A stretch of 64,000 nucleotides of DNA from JBBROS01 sp963752225 (GTDB lineage: Bacteria > Pseudomonadota > Alphaproteobacteria > Acetobacterales > Acetobacteraceae), in contig CAVVXS010000007.1 of assembly GCA_963752225.1 (NCBI GenBank), positions 248,001-312,000 on the forward strand, given 5' to 3'. How positions within the stretch are numbered: the first letter of the stretch is position 1; the number at the start of each line of letters is the position of its first letter. The translations under genes were made by a program, and so were the position numbers. Below the pieces are notes generated by a model that was given only the letters and a program-made list of their open reading frames with translations, did not search any database and was not told the DNA's origin. Positions 43,697 through 51,957 of this stretch are shown here, one piece after another.

Positions 43697-44911
43697 TCAG
43701 AAGCGGACTTGGCCTCGAACTGCGATGGCGTGCAGCTGCCGCGTCTCGGCATTGGCGGTGACGTCGGCATGCTCATATTGCAGCGTGAACTTGAGCGGAT
43801 CGACTGGATACCAACTCACTCCTGCAGACCAGACGGTTTGGCGGCCGCCGCGGATCGTGCCGTCGTTCAGGTTTGCGGCCGATAACCGGGCAGCGATCTC
43901 GACCGCACCCCACTGGTTCGTCAGCGGGTTGAATACCTCGGTCGGCGATGGGCTGCCCCAGGCCGCGATCTTGGGCTTCCATTGTCGCGGCTTGCCCAGC
44001 ACGGTGTAGGCTGCCTGCACATACTCGCCCGAGAAAAACAGGTCGCGCCCGCCGCCACCGCTGATGTCGGTGCGCAGACCATACCACTCGCCCTGCACCC
44101 ACAACCTGTTCCAGGACAGTCCTGCCTCAAAGCCGCCCATTCGGGCGCCAGTTGCGTTCAGCGCTCCCGTCGAGAGCGACGCGTCGACGCTGTCGATTTG
44201 CAGTTCCGGCTGGTCGGAGAAACTTAACGCGTGCTGGCCGTCACCGCTGCGGGACACCTGGTAGAGCCAAGCACCGGACGCACCAAGGTGCAGCGAGACG
44301 TTGTCTGTTTTGATCGCGAGGCCTGCGACCCGGCCCAAGATTGCGCGCTGATCGCTTTGCGCGCCCGGGCCGGTGGTGCCGCCAGTGAGGAACCCGGCGG
44401 CAAACCAACGGTCGCCGCTCGCGCCGATCTGAGCGCCGGTGCGGCCCGCACCGGCCACGAGGCCACCGACGATGTTGACGATGCTGGCGCGCTCGAGGAA
44501 GAGGATGTCGGCTGCGGATTGCGCGTATTCGAGGGTGAAGGCAGGCTTGAAGATGCCCGCGCGCACGACGAACGGATCAAGCCCGGTATAGGCGATATCG
44601 GCCTCGAAGAACCTTGAGTTGCTGCCCGGCGCGCTGCCGAAGTCATAGACAACGCCGACCTCGACCCGATCGGCGATGGTCGCCTCTGCACCGAGGCGGG
44701 CCCGCCGTATGTTGAACCCAGTGCCCTGGCCGCCGCCCCGGTTTTGGCCAAAGGTCCCGCCCTCGTCTAGTTGCAGCAGCGCATAAGGCTTGAGATCAAC
44801 CGGACCGACGCGAACCCCGGGCGTCTCCGCGCGCCCGATCGCAAACGGGAATGCGGCGGCGAGTATCGATAGCATAGCTGTGGGGCGCAGCGCCGCAGGC
44901 GACCTGATCAT
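43697..44911 (-). CDS. OprO/OprP-type porin
   Basis: 404 residues. The N-terminus to about residue 28 is a signal peptide (MLSILAAAFPFAIGRAET). The remainder alternates in the way of a 16-strand beta barrel: TGFNIRRARLGAEATIADRV, EVGVVYDFGSAPGSNSRFFE, ADIAYTGLDPFVVRAGIFKP. The last residue is Phe (IAVRGQVRF), the assembly signal of outer-membrane barrels. The pattern FNIRRARLGAEA and DPFVVRAGIFKPAFTLEYA is that of the phosphate-selective porin O/P family. The real solute need not be phosphate; no phosphate genes are adjacent. Confidence 0.85.
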   Translation of the reverse strand: MIRSPAALRPTAMLSILAAAFPFAIGRAETPGVRVGPVDLKPYALLQLDEGGTFGQNRGGGQGTGFNIRRARLGAEATIADRVEVGVVYDFGSAPGSNSRFFEADIAYTGLDPFVVRAGIFKPAFTLEYAQSAADILFLERASIVNIVGGLVAGAGRTGAQIGASGDRWFAAGFLTGGTTGPGAQSDQRAILGRVAGLAIKTDNVSLHLGASGAWLYQVSRSGDGQHALSFSDQPELQIDSVDASLSTGALNATGARMGGFEAGLSWNRLWVQGEWYGLRTDISGGGGRDLFFSGEYVQAAYTVLGKPRQWKPKIAAWGSPSPTEVFNPLTNQWGAVEIAARLSAANLNDGTIRGGRQTVWSAGVSWYPVDPLKFTLQYEHADVTANAETRQLHAIAVRGQVRF

Positions 44912-45130
44912 CGGCTTTCTTACCTGAGGAGCTCACGTCAACGAACCGTGGGGGAAAGCGGTTGCCGTTTATCCACCAGCAAAACCACTTTCAAACCGCC
45001 CGCTCGAGCGTTCCTGCCGACTCGACTGGCGCATTCGCCACAATGCGAACGCTCGCGCAGCCTGCATCCAGCGATCGGACTTCACTACACAGGCAGAGAC
45101 AGCCCATAACCAGGCATGTTTGTGGGCCGG
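44912..45130. other. Gap without recognisable genes
   Basis: 219 bases upstream of the porin gene; it should hold the porin promoter, but no clear consensus was found. Confidence 0.4.
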
Positions 45131-45517
45131 TCACGCGCCCGGTGGGTTAAGCAGAACCCAGAGCCGCGCGATCCTCCCGTCGACAATCTCCGCTGCATCC
45201 GACCCAGTCACTGCAGCCGGGCCGTCGTCGGGGCCGGCGGTCCAGCGCAGCACCCCGAAGCCGTGGTGTCCCACTGCGATGCCTTCGGGTGTGAGGCGAA
45301 ATCCCGGACCGTATTGCTCCAGCAGCACGCCGGCGATCGTAGAGATGGCCGCTCGCCCACGAACGACGTTGGTCGGCTCGTACATGACAGGCTCGACCAC
45401 AAAAAGCTCGTCAAGGGCGTCGGAGCGTTTCGCGGCGTCGCGCTCATTGAAGACCCGCTCAAGATTCGCTCGCAGAAGCCTGTCGTAATCGGGCTGTCGC
45501 TGGTTCGCGTCAAACAT
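45131..45517 (-). CDS. NTF2/SnoaL-like fold protein
   Basis: 128 residues from ATG 45517, with GGAGG upstream. LLRANLERVFNERDAAKRSD followed by LDELFVVEPVMYEPTNVVRG, RAAISTIAGVLLEQYGPGF and a C-terminal sheet with VGHHGFGVLRWTAGP and DAAEIVDGRIARLWVLLNPP is the cone-shaped SnoaL/DUF4440-like pattern. Members are small isomerases, hydrolases or ligand binders, and the activity cannot be read from the fold. Alone on its strand between the porin gene and a small plus-strand gene. Confidence 0.75.
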   Translation of the reverse strand: MFDANQRQPDYDRLLRANLERVFNERDAAKRSDALDELFVVEPVMYEPTNVVRGRAAISTIAGVLLEQYGPGFRLTPEGIAVGHHGFGVLRWTAGPDDGPAAVTGSDAAEIVDGRIARLWVLLNPPGA

Positions 45518-45741
45518 GCGCTTCAACCTCCAACTCGTGACGGGCACCAACCGTCAGGTTTTGACCACTAGCGTGGCAACGCTCGTTGTTCGTCGGCAAT
45601 CGCGCCATTCATCGGCTGCTCGAGCTGGCGATATCGTTCGAGGGGGAGGAGGTTGCAGAATGGTAAATTGCCGTGGCAGCTATACCGGTCGGCTCTCTTG
45701 TGAGTTAGAGTTCAGCTCGAGATGTTTGAGGACAGGGTAGA

Positions 45742-45900
45742 ATGAAGGTCAACTACAATTTTCAGAAGCTTGCGCGTGAACGATCGAAAGCCGAGAAAAA
45801 AGAGGAGAAGAAGCGGGCAGTTGCTGAACGGGGGTCCCGCAATGAGCAGCCGGCCCCCTCGGTTGAAAAGGAAGCTGAAGATAACGTGCGAACGTCCTGA
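45742..45900 (+). CDS. Small, highly charged protein
   Basis: 52 residues from ATG 45742 with an AGGACAGGG stretch upstream. MKVNYNFQKLARERSKAEKK, then EEKKRAVAERGS and an acidic tail. The first two thirds should be one long charged helix. Short proteins with a similar MKxNYxF start and Lys/Glu-rich helix are familiar from alphaproteobacteria, but I cannot name a function. The frame is short, yet its start, ribosome site and composition make it more than chance. Confidence 0.5.
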   Translation: MKVNYNFQKLARERSKAEKKEEKKRAVAERGSRNEQPAPSVEKEAEDNVRTS

Positions 45901-46127
45901 CTGGCATAGCGCGCGGCATACTGCAGAAAGCAGGGCAGAGGGGCTTTTCAGGGCCGACGACACAGGCAGATCACGGCCGACAAAAACGACGGGGCCTCAA
46001 CGCCGTTCGCGCCTCCGACTACTTTCGGCTGCCGCCGCAGCAGGTTGTGGAGCTCGGTAGACGGGTTGAGGTGGGCAATTCAGTTTCTGCCCGGTGCCGA
46101 TGCAACATCGTCGCAGCGCGGGAGGCA
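45901..46127. other. Gap left of the IS6 element
   Basis: 227 bases with no convincing gene; it contains the left insertion flank of the IS element. Confidence 0.4.
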
Positions 46128-47011
46128 GGCTCTGTCAGCTCTCGCGCCACCCAGTGTAGATCATGCTCCCGGACGGGCTGAGCCTCCGCGTCACGCGGCT
46201 TCGAGGATGGACAGCACGTTCACGGTGCGGCGGAGGAAAAGCAACTTACGGCGGACGGCAGGGACGTGCTGGTTGCGGCGACTGCGATGACGAAGGTGGT
46301 TGCGGAGTTTGTCGTGCCCGCGACAGAACCGCGCCGCCGAGCTCGGGCACTTGAAGCCGCGCATGGGCCGGTAACGGCCTTTCAGGCCGCGGCGATCCTG
46401 CTCCAGCCTGTTGTTGAGGTAGCGGCTGGTTCGGTGCCGCACGGCCTTGCCCAGCTCGGCGCGGATTGCGCGCGGGTAGCTGTCATGGCCGTCGGTCGTG
46501 ACCCGATCCGGCGTGATGCCGGTCACCGCCTTGGCCGAGCGGAAGGAATGCCTTCGCCGCCGCCATGTCCCGGCGCTCGCTGAACAGCACGTCCACGAGC
46601 GCGCCGCAGCCGTCGATGGCGCGGTATACGTAGCACCAGCGCCCATCGACCTTGACGTAGGTCTCATCGACATACCAGCTCCGGCCGGTCTTGCCCCTGC
46701 GTTGGCGCCGGAGTTCGTCGGCCAGAACGGGCGTGAGCTTGGCCTCCCAGTCGCGCAAGGCCTCGTAGCTGAACACCATGCCGCGCACGGCGAACATCTC
46801 AGGCAAGTCGCGCAACGACAGCTTGTAGCGCAGACGCCAAAGCACCACGAGCGCGACCACGTCGGACGGATACTGCGCCCGGTTCAGCACCGTGCCGCTG
46901 CGTTCGTCATCGATCGCCCCGTCGCGATCGATCGTCAGGCCCTTACCGCCCATCTCATTGCTTGTCCTACTCCGGGCAACCAGGGATGTTGGCGCGAGTG
47001 CTGACGTAACC
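46128..47011 (-). mobile_element. IS6-family insertion sequence with terminal inverted repeats
   Basis: 884 bases, bounded by imperfect inverted repeats of 22 bases. The left end is 46128-46149 and the right end 46990-47011; they share GTCAGC, one mismatch, CTCGCGCCA and an outer GG. They enclose a transposase with the IS6 layout. The size fits the family (about 800-900 bp). The 8 bases flanking each side are not identical, so the element either moved by a mechanism leaving no duplication or its flanks have been rearranged. The transposase frame is interrupted. Confidence 0.8.
46191..46953 (-). pseudogene. IS6-family transposase, frameshift near 46550
   Basis: The first frame from ATG 46953 has YPSDVVALVVLWRLRYKLSL, RDLPEMFAVRGMVFSYEALR and the first catalytic Asp in SWYVDETYVKVDGRW. 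It then loses sense after RRDMAAAKAF. A one-base shift at about 46547-46553 (an extra C in a CC) leads into FRSAKAVTGITPDRVTTDGH with the second Asp, and NNRLEQDRRGLKGRYRPMRG with the Glu, ending at 46191. Joined, the DDE transposase is complete at about 254 residues. Either the copy is dead or the shift is a sequence error. Confidence 0.82.
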
Positions 47012-47142
47012 CGCCGTGGATCTCGACGAGGCGGTCGGAACCATGGAACGGTTGTCCCATGCTTCCCTCGTCACGGACAGACGCTGCCCAGTAACCGTTG
47101 CTGGTGCCGCGAACGACAATCCTGAAGTTGATTGGAGGCGTT

Positions 47143-47697
47143 TTGGCAGTCGATCAGGTTCCTGGCGCCGTGTCTGGTCTCGTTGCGAGCGAAGCCATCG
47201 ATACGGTCGCGCACATCATCCAGGTGGCGCTCACCCCGGTGTTTCTGCTGTCCGGTATCGGCACTCTGCTGAACACCTTCAACACCAGACTAGCGCGGGT
47301 GTCCGACCACACGGAGCAGATCTTCGCTCAGTTGAACGACGGCACCGCGACGGATCCTGTGACAGACGCCGCCCACCTGGGGCGCTTGAGGCAGCGTCGA
47401 ACTGCCCTCGATGTGGCCGTCATCTTCTGCGCGACAGGCTGCGCCGCTACGTGCGGTGCAGCCTTCGTGCTGTTCGTCGGTGGATTGCGGGCTGGGGAGA
47501 TCGCGTCCTGGCTGTTCTCGCTATTCGGGCTTGCTCTGGTCTGCACCGTTTGCGCCTTGGCCGCCTTTCTTGTGGATACCGTGCTCGCCTGGCATGGATT
47601 GCACCGGGATGGACCGTTGCCCGAGCGGGTCCAGACCAAGGTGACCATCAGGCGAGCTCGGCCACGAAGCGGCAACCACGAGCCGAGCAGACGCTAA
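47143..47697 (+). CDS. DUF2721 membrane protein
   Basis: 184 residues from TTG 47143 with GGAGG at a good distance; another TTG at 47098 is possible but lacks a ribosome site. AHIIQVALTPVFLLSGIGTL and LNTFNTRLARVSDHTEQI near the start is the hallmark of DUF2721, and two further transmembrane helices follow (VIFCATGCAATCGAAFVLFV and the helix ending TVCALAAFLVDTVLAWHGL). Function unknown. The IS6 element ends 131 bases upstream and may have replaced its promoter. Confidence 0.75.
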   Translation: MAVDQVPGAVSGLVASEAIDTVAHIIQVALTPVFLLSGIGTLLNTFNTRLARVSDHTEQIFAQLNDGTATDPVTDAAHLGRLRQRRTALDVAVIFCATGCAATCGAAFVLFVGGLRAGEIASWLFSLFGLALVCTVCALAAFLVDTVLAWHGLHRDGPLPERVQTKVTIRRARPRSGNHEPSRR

Positions 47698-47706
47698 GGT
47701 TCCAAG

Positions 47707-48065
47707 TGACCTGCCCCGGTTCTTTGGACCGTTTTTAGCTTGAGAGGCCAGCCTTCGTGAGCTGCTCCCCATCGTTGGACCGGTTGGCTGGACGATTCCC
47801 AGCGTCTGGCGGTCAGGATGGGCCATGTGGTCCTGACCGATTTACGAGCGTCATCGTGGGTTTGTTGCCGATCGCGCTGTGTGGGCGAACTTCGTTGTGG
47901 TCTCTACGTCAAGCCTCGCATTTCACCCGCGCGTCGTCGAGGCTCGTGAACCAGTGCGCGTTCAGGCACTCCGCCCGGAACTTGCCGTTCAGGCTTTCGA
48001 TGAACGCGTTGTCCGTCGGCTTGCCCGGCCGGGAGAAGTCCAGCGTCACGGTCGAGGTGCCGGGC
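47707..48065 (-). pseudogene. IS3-family transposase relic (C-terminal end of OrfB)
   Basis: The minus strand reads TLDFSRPGKPTDNAFIESLN, GKFRAECLNAHWFTSLDDAR, VKCEA, stop, RRDHNEVRPHSAIGNKPTMT. That is the end of an IS3-family integrase core with the catalytic Glu region, with the Trp of the normal EAWR changed to TGA (47924-47926 area). Upstream of about 48065 the similarity stops abruptly. The left border TGACCTGCCCC (47707) resembles typical IS3 ends. The upstream two thirds of the element are missing. Confidence 0.75.
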
Positions 48066-48601
48066 GAGAGAGTGTCGATGTGCAAGATACGGGATGTTCT
48101 ACGGTTGCGATTGGGCCACACCTGCCGCAGCGAACGATCGGCCAAACGGGCCCGGCGGCGGCTGGAAGCCGTTCCGGGCAGCCGCAGATTGCCCGCTCTG
48201 AAGTCCATCCCGAGGCTTGACGCTCTCCTGAGCCGGAAATCCTACGGAGAGATCGCCTACGATATCGCCGCTCCAGCACGCGAACTTCTTCTCGAGATCC
48301 CTGCGAGGGCAAAAGTCGATCTCAGTGAGCTAAACTGAACTCACCAGTGGGAGCTACTTCGGCACCCAGAAACTCGTTAAGTCGTAAAGATAGTGATATG
48401 GCCAGGGGTCTCGCCGTAGGCTGCGGTTTTGGTGGTATGATCGCCTGGCTCAGGCGTTCCGAAGGCGATGACAATCAAGCAGGGAAGGGTGAAGGATCTC
48501 TGCATTACCTCATGGATCCACACGATAGGCCGCCGTTCACCATCATCTAGGCTTGCCGCCGCCCGAAAGCTGTCGTTCCCAATGCTGCAGCCGCTTGCCC
48601 A
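48066..48601. other. Patchy region without a confident gene
   Basis: About 535 bases between the IS3 relic and the SDR gene. A plus-strand frame ends at 48338 with KSIPRLDALLSRKSYGEIAY and then PARELLLEIPARAKVDLSELN, which is protein-like and could be the C-terminal rest of a gene cut by the IS. Another short frame (48347-48550, ending PHDRPPFTII) has no ribosome site. I see nothing I would call a functional gene. Confidence 0.35.
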
Positions 48602-49366
48602 TTAGCGAAGCGCTCCGGCACTCATGAAGCCGCCATCGACCGGAATTACCGTTCCTGTGATGTAAGCTGCCCGGTCAGATGCCAGGAAGGACACGATATC
48701 GGCAATCTCGGACGGCTTACCGTAGCGCCTCATCGGTATCGCAGCGGTGTAGGTGCCGCGGAACTCGGCGGAATGCAGCACGTCCGTCATCGGCGTGCTC
48801 ACGGGGCCGGGTGCGACGGCGTTGGCGGTGATGCCGAGTTCCGCCAGCTCGCTGGCGATTTGCCGGGTCAGCCCGATCACGGCGGCCTTCGAGGTGCCAT
48901 AGGCCGTGCGGCCGCTGTTGACCGAGCGCATCCCGGCAACGGACGCGATGTTGATGATCCGGCCCCATTTATGGGGCACCATCAGCCGGGCGGCGTGCTG
49001 CGCGCACAGCATTGCGCCGGTGACGTTCACCACCATTGTGGCCGTGAAGTTATCCAACGGGAAATCCAAGAAGGGGTATGTCTTGGCAATCCCCGCGTTG
49101 TTCACCACCACGTCACAACGGCCGTAGCGCTCCTTGACCACGGCGAAGGCCGCGGCGATGGCGTCGGCGCTCGAGACGTCCAGGGCGAGCGGATCGGCCC
49201 GCATCCCCTCGTCGCGCAGGCGGGCTGCGGTGCGCCCGGCTTCTGCCTCGTTCAAGTCGGATACCAGCACGGTCATTCCATCCCGTGCCAGCTGCTCCGC
49301 GATGGCGGCGCCGATGCCGTTGGCGCTTCCGGTGACGAGTGCAATCCTGGTTGCGATTTCGTTCAT
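48602..49366 (-). CDS. Short-chain dehydrogenase (classical SDR)
   Basis: 254 residues from ATG 49366 with GAGGAAG upstream. TGSANGIG at residues 12-19 is the cofactor loop, NNAG is present, and the catalytic Ser-Tyr-Lys is in the stretch INIASVAGMRS...AYGTSKAA. The C-terminus SDRAAYITGTVIPVDGGFMS is typical. An acidic residue after the second strand (SDLNEAEAG) suggests NAD preference. As last gene of the TRAP-RuBisCO-like cluster it most likely oxidises a secondary hydroxyl of the imported sugar acid, giving the keto acid that the kinase then phosphorylates. Sugar-alcohol oxidation is the alternative. Confidence 0.9.
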   Translation of the reverse strand: MNEIATRIALVTGSANGIGAAIAEQLARDGMTVLVSDLNEAEAGRTAARLRDEGMRADPLALDVSSADAIAAAFAVVKERYGRCDVVVNNAGIAKTYPFLDFPLDNFTATMVVNVTGAMLCAQHAARLMVPHKWGRIINIASVAGMRSVNSGRTAYGTSKAAVIGLTRQIASELAELGITANAVAPGPVSTPMTDVLHSAEFRGTYTAAIPMRRYGKPSEIADIVSFLASDRAAYITGTVIPVDGGFMSAGALR

Positions 49367-49523
49367 GATCTTCCTCGATGACGTTGTCCGTGAATGCTGG
49401 GCCGAGCGCATGGCGTCCGGAGCGGCAGTGTCCATTGGAAGTGGCGAGCTGCCACCCGGCAGCCTGGTTGGTTCCGATGGGGATGTGCCCACCACGTTCG
49501 GGGACATGCGGGCTAGCGTGCAA

Positions 49524-50537
49524 TCAGCTCAGCTTGCCCGTGTACTCTTCCAGCAGCGCCCACTGTTCGTTGCCGAATCGCTCCTTCCACTTCGCGTAGA
49601 AGCCCGCTTTGCTCAGCTGGTCCCGGAAGGGAGTGGGGTCTACCTCGTTGAAGACCAGGCCCTTGGCCGCCAGCTCGCCCTTCAGCCCCTCGTTCTGTCG
49701 TGCCACCTCGACCCGCTGCGCCATGGCGGCATCGTTGATCACGCGGCTGAAGGTTGCCTGCAGATCTGCCGGCAATTGCGCCCAGGCGCGGCGGTTCATC
49801 AGGAACCACCAGCCGTCCCACATGTGATTGGTCAGCGAACAGAACTTCTGCACCTCGTAGATCTTGGCCGCGGCGATGATCGCGGGAGGGTTTTCCTGGC
49901 CGTCGACCACTTTGGTCTGCAGGGCGGAGTATACCTCGGTGAAGTTGATGCCAGTGGGCGAGGCTCCCAGAGACTCGAACAGGGAGGTCCACAGGGCGCT
50001 GATCGGCACGCGGATCTTGAGGCCCTTCAGGTCGTCGGGCTTGGTGATGGGTCGGATACTGGTGGTGACCTCGCGGAAGCCGTTGTCCCAAATCTTCTCG
50101 AACGGGACCAGCCCGGCTTTGGTAATCTGCGCACGCAGGGACGCGCCAAGCTTGCCGTCCAACGCGCGCCACAGCATGTCATAGTCCTTCCATGCAAACC
50201 CCACTCCCCAGATTGAGGCCGTGGGGATCAAGGTGGACAGGACGTTGACCCCCGACAGGGTGAAACATTCCAGCGCCCCGGAACGGAGCTGCGACAGCAT
50301 GTCGGAGTCGCCCCCGAGTTGGCTGTTGGGGAACAGCTGCAAGTCCACCCGGCCGTTGGTCTGCGTGGCCAGCTCGGCCGCCGCCTTCCTTCCGTAAACG
50401 TTGAGTGGGTGAGACTCCGGGACGTTGGTGCCCCACTTGAAGGTGAACTCCGCAGCTTGGGCGTAGCGCAGCGGCGTGGCGGCTGCCAGAGCCGTTGCGG
50501 CCCCGAAGACGGTGGCCCTGCGTCGTGTGATGAACAT
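49524..50537 (-). CDS. dctP: TRAP transporter solute-binding protein DctP
   Basis: 337 residues. The N-terminus TRRRATVFGAATALAAATPL is a twin-arginine-like signal, cleaved near AQAAEF. The DctP family pattern is plain: FKWGTNVPESHPLNVYGRKA, GRVDLQLFPNSQLGGDSDML, DDLKGLKIRVP with the Arg that binds carboxylates, and VVDGQENPP. It captures an organic acid in the periplasm for the DctQM permease encoded at the other end of the cluster. The binding-protein gene sits between kinase and dehydrogenase genes, an uncommon order. Confidence 0.93.
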   Translation of the reverse strand: MFITRRRATVFGAATALAAATPLRYAQAAEFTFKWGTNVPESHPLNVYGRKAAAELATQTNGRVDLQLFPNSQLGGDSDMLSQLRSGALECFTLSGVNVLSTLIPTASIWGVGFAWKDYDMLWRALDGKLGASLRAQITKAGLVPFEKIWDNGFREVTTSIRPITKPDDLKGLKIRVPISALWTSLFESLGASPTGINFTEVYSALQTKVVDGQENPPAIIAAAKIYEVQKFCSLTNHMWDGWWFLMNRRAWAQLPADLQATFSRVINDAAMAQRVEVARQNEGLKGELAAKGLVFNEVDPTPFRDQLSKAGFYAKWKERFGNEQWALLEEYTGKLS

Positions 50538-50583
50538 GGTAGTCCCTCCTCCTTCTTATTGCGGATTGTTTGATGGACGTTGC

Positions 50584-51957
50584 TTAGGCGGCGCGGCCTC
50601 CGTCGCGGACGGCCGCAAAGAAGTCGGGCTGCCCGACCTGACCGCCCTTCAGGGCGATCTCCAGCCCGTCCAGCCCGCCCGCTGGACTGTGGGCACGGCA
50701 CAGCGGAGCCCCCGGATCGAGCGGCGCAATCGCGGTGAGCGCGTCCAGCCCCAACATGGATGCGGCCCGGCCGGAGGTGTCGCCGCCCGAGATCACGGCC
50801 CGGCGCAGCCCGGCCCGCTCGATCACGGTGCGGAGCAGCTGTCCCATGCCGGACCCGATGCGCTCGTTCACCGCTGCCGCGGACGCACCCTCTCGAGCAA
50901 GCGCCGCGCCGAAGCAGGCGACCGCCGGGTCGTCCGGTCCGGTGGCGCTGAAGGCCAGCGGGTCCCGGCCTTGGCCGAGCACGGCCAGCGCCGCCTGCGT
51001 GGCGCGGTGCAACTCGCCCGCCCAGGCCTCCTCGTCCACCGCCAGGGCGGCGTCGAGCCGGATTCCTTCGAACCCGTGCGCCAGCGCATGTTCTACTTGG
51101 AGTGCGGTCGCGGGCGACACGGAGCCGGACACACAGGCGATACGGTCCACGCGGCCCGGCTGCTCCCTCGGGGCGGCAGGCGGAAGCAGCCCGCGGTTCT
51201 CCCAATAGGCCACCAGTGCCGCCTCGAACCCCTGGGAGCCCAGCCCGAACACCGGCCGACCCCCCCGCTCCCAGATCAGCCGCCCAGCCTCTACAAGCGT
51301 TTCCTGGTCCAGCACGTCCAGCGAGACGATGCGGGCGCCCCCCGCCAACGCACGGTCGAGCTGCGCCTCGGCTGCACCGCGCTTGGCATGCACGAAGTCC
51401 ACGAGCCCGATCGATAGGGTGGTCTGCCGGGCCAGATGGCGGCCGAGATCTGCTTCGTCCATCGGTGTGGTGGGATGGCGGGACATGGTGGGATGGCGGT
51501 CCAGCCGATAGCCGGTGTCGCCGGCCAGGGCGAACAGGTGGCCGAAGCTTTCGAACCGCCCCATGCCGGGATCGGCCACCACCATGGGCACCCAATCCGG
51601 CTGCAGCAGGCTGATGCCGATCTCCGCGGCCCGGCCGATCGACCCGATCTCCGGCGCGGAGTCGAAGGTGGAGCATACCTTGTGGTGCAGCACCGGCGCC
51701 CCGAGCCCGGCGAGCAGCCGGAACACCGGGGGCAGGTGTTCGTCCATCCATCCCGGCGAGCGGGACCGCGCCGTCCCGGCGATGCCGACGGCGCGGAACT
51801 CCGCAAAATCCCGCAGCCGCTCCGGGGAAGGCGGCGCCAGGAACAGTACGGTGGGTAAGCCGGCGAAGGCCAGCACTTCCATGGACGCCGATGCACCCGT
51901 GAAGTCGTCGCCGTAGAAGGCGAGGAGCGGTCCCGCGGCGGGCAAGGGGGTGGTCAC
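50584..51957 (-). CDS. Four-carbon acid sugar kinase family protein (DUF1537)
   Basis: 457 residues from GTG 51957, overlapping the RuBisCO-like gene by 4 bases. LLAFYGDDFTGASASMEVLA is the sugar-binding N-terminal signature of DUF1537 kinases, and the second domain has CVSGSVSPATALQVEHALAH and the ATP loop AVISGGDTSGRAASMLGLDA. Members phosphorylate threonate, erythronate, denerate or 3-oxo-isoapionate at a terminal hydroxyl. Translational coupling to a RuBisCO-like protein is found in apionate catabolism (OiaK with OiaX or OiaT), and that is the closest precedent. The exact acid here is not known. Confidence 0.9.
   Translation of the reverse strand: MTTPLPAAGPLLAFYGDDFTGASASMEVLAFAGLPTVLFLAPPSPERLRDFAEFRAVGIAGTARSRSPGWMDEHLPPVFRLLAGLGAPVLHHKVCSTFDSAPEIGSIGRAAEIGISLLQPDWVPMVVADPGMGRFESFGHLFALAGDTGYRLDRHPTMSRHPTTPMDEADLGRHLARQTTLSIGLVDFVHAKRGAAEAQLDRALAGGARIVSLDVLDQETLVEAGRLIWERGGRPVFGLGSQGFEAALVAYWENRGLLPPAAPREQPGRVDRIACVSGSVSPATALQVEHALAHGFEGIRLDAALAVDEEAWAGELHRATQAALAVLGQGRDPLAFSATGPDDPAVACFGAALAREGASAAAVNERIGSGMGQLLRTVIERAGLRRAVISGGDTSGRAASMLGLDALTAIAPLDPGAPLCRAHSPAGGLDGLEIALKGGQVGQPDFFAAVRDGGRAA

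Noticed and set aside
46540..46560. Programmed frameshift in the IS6 transposase
   Set aside because: IS6 transposases are made from one frame; there is no slippery run with a stimulating structure, only an extra C.
48347..48550. Short plus-strand frame of 67 residues
   Set aside because: No ribosome site, no homology pattern; kept only as part of the patchy region.
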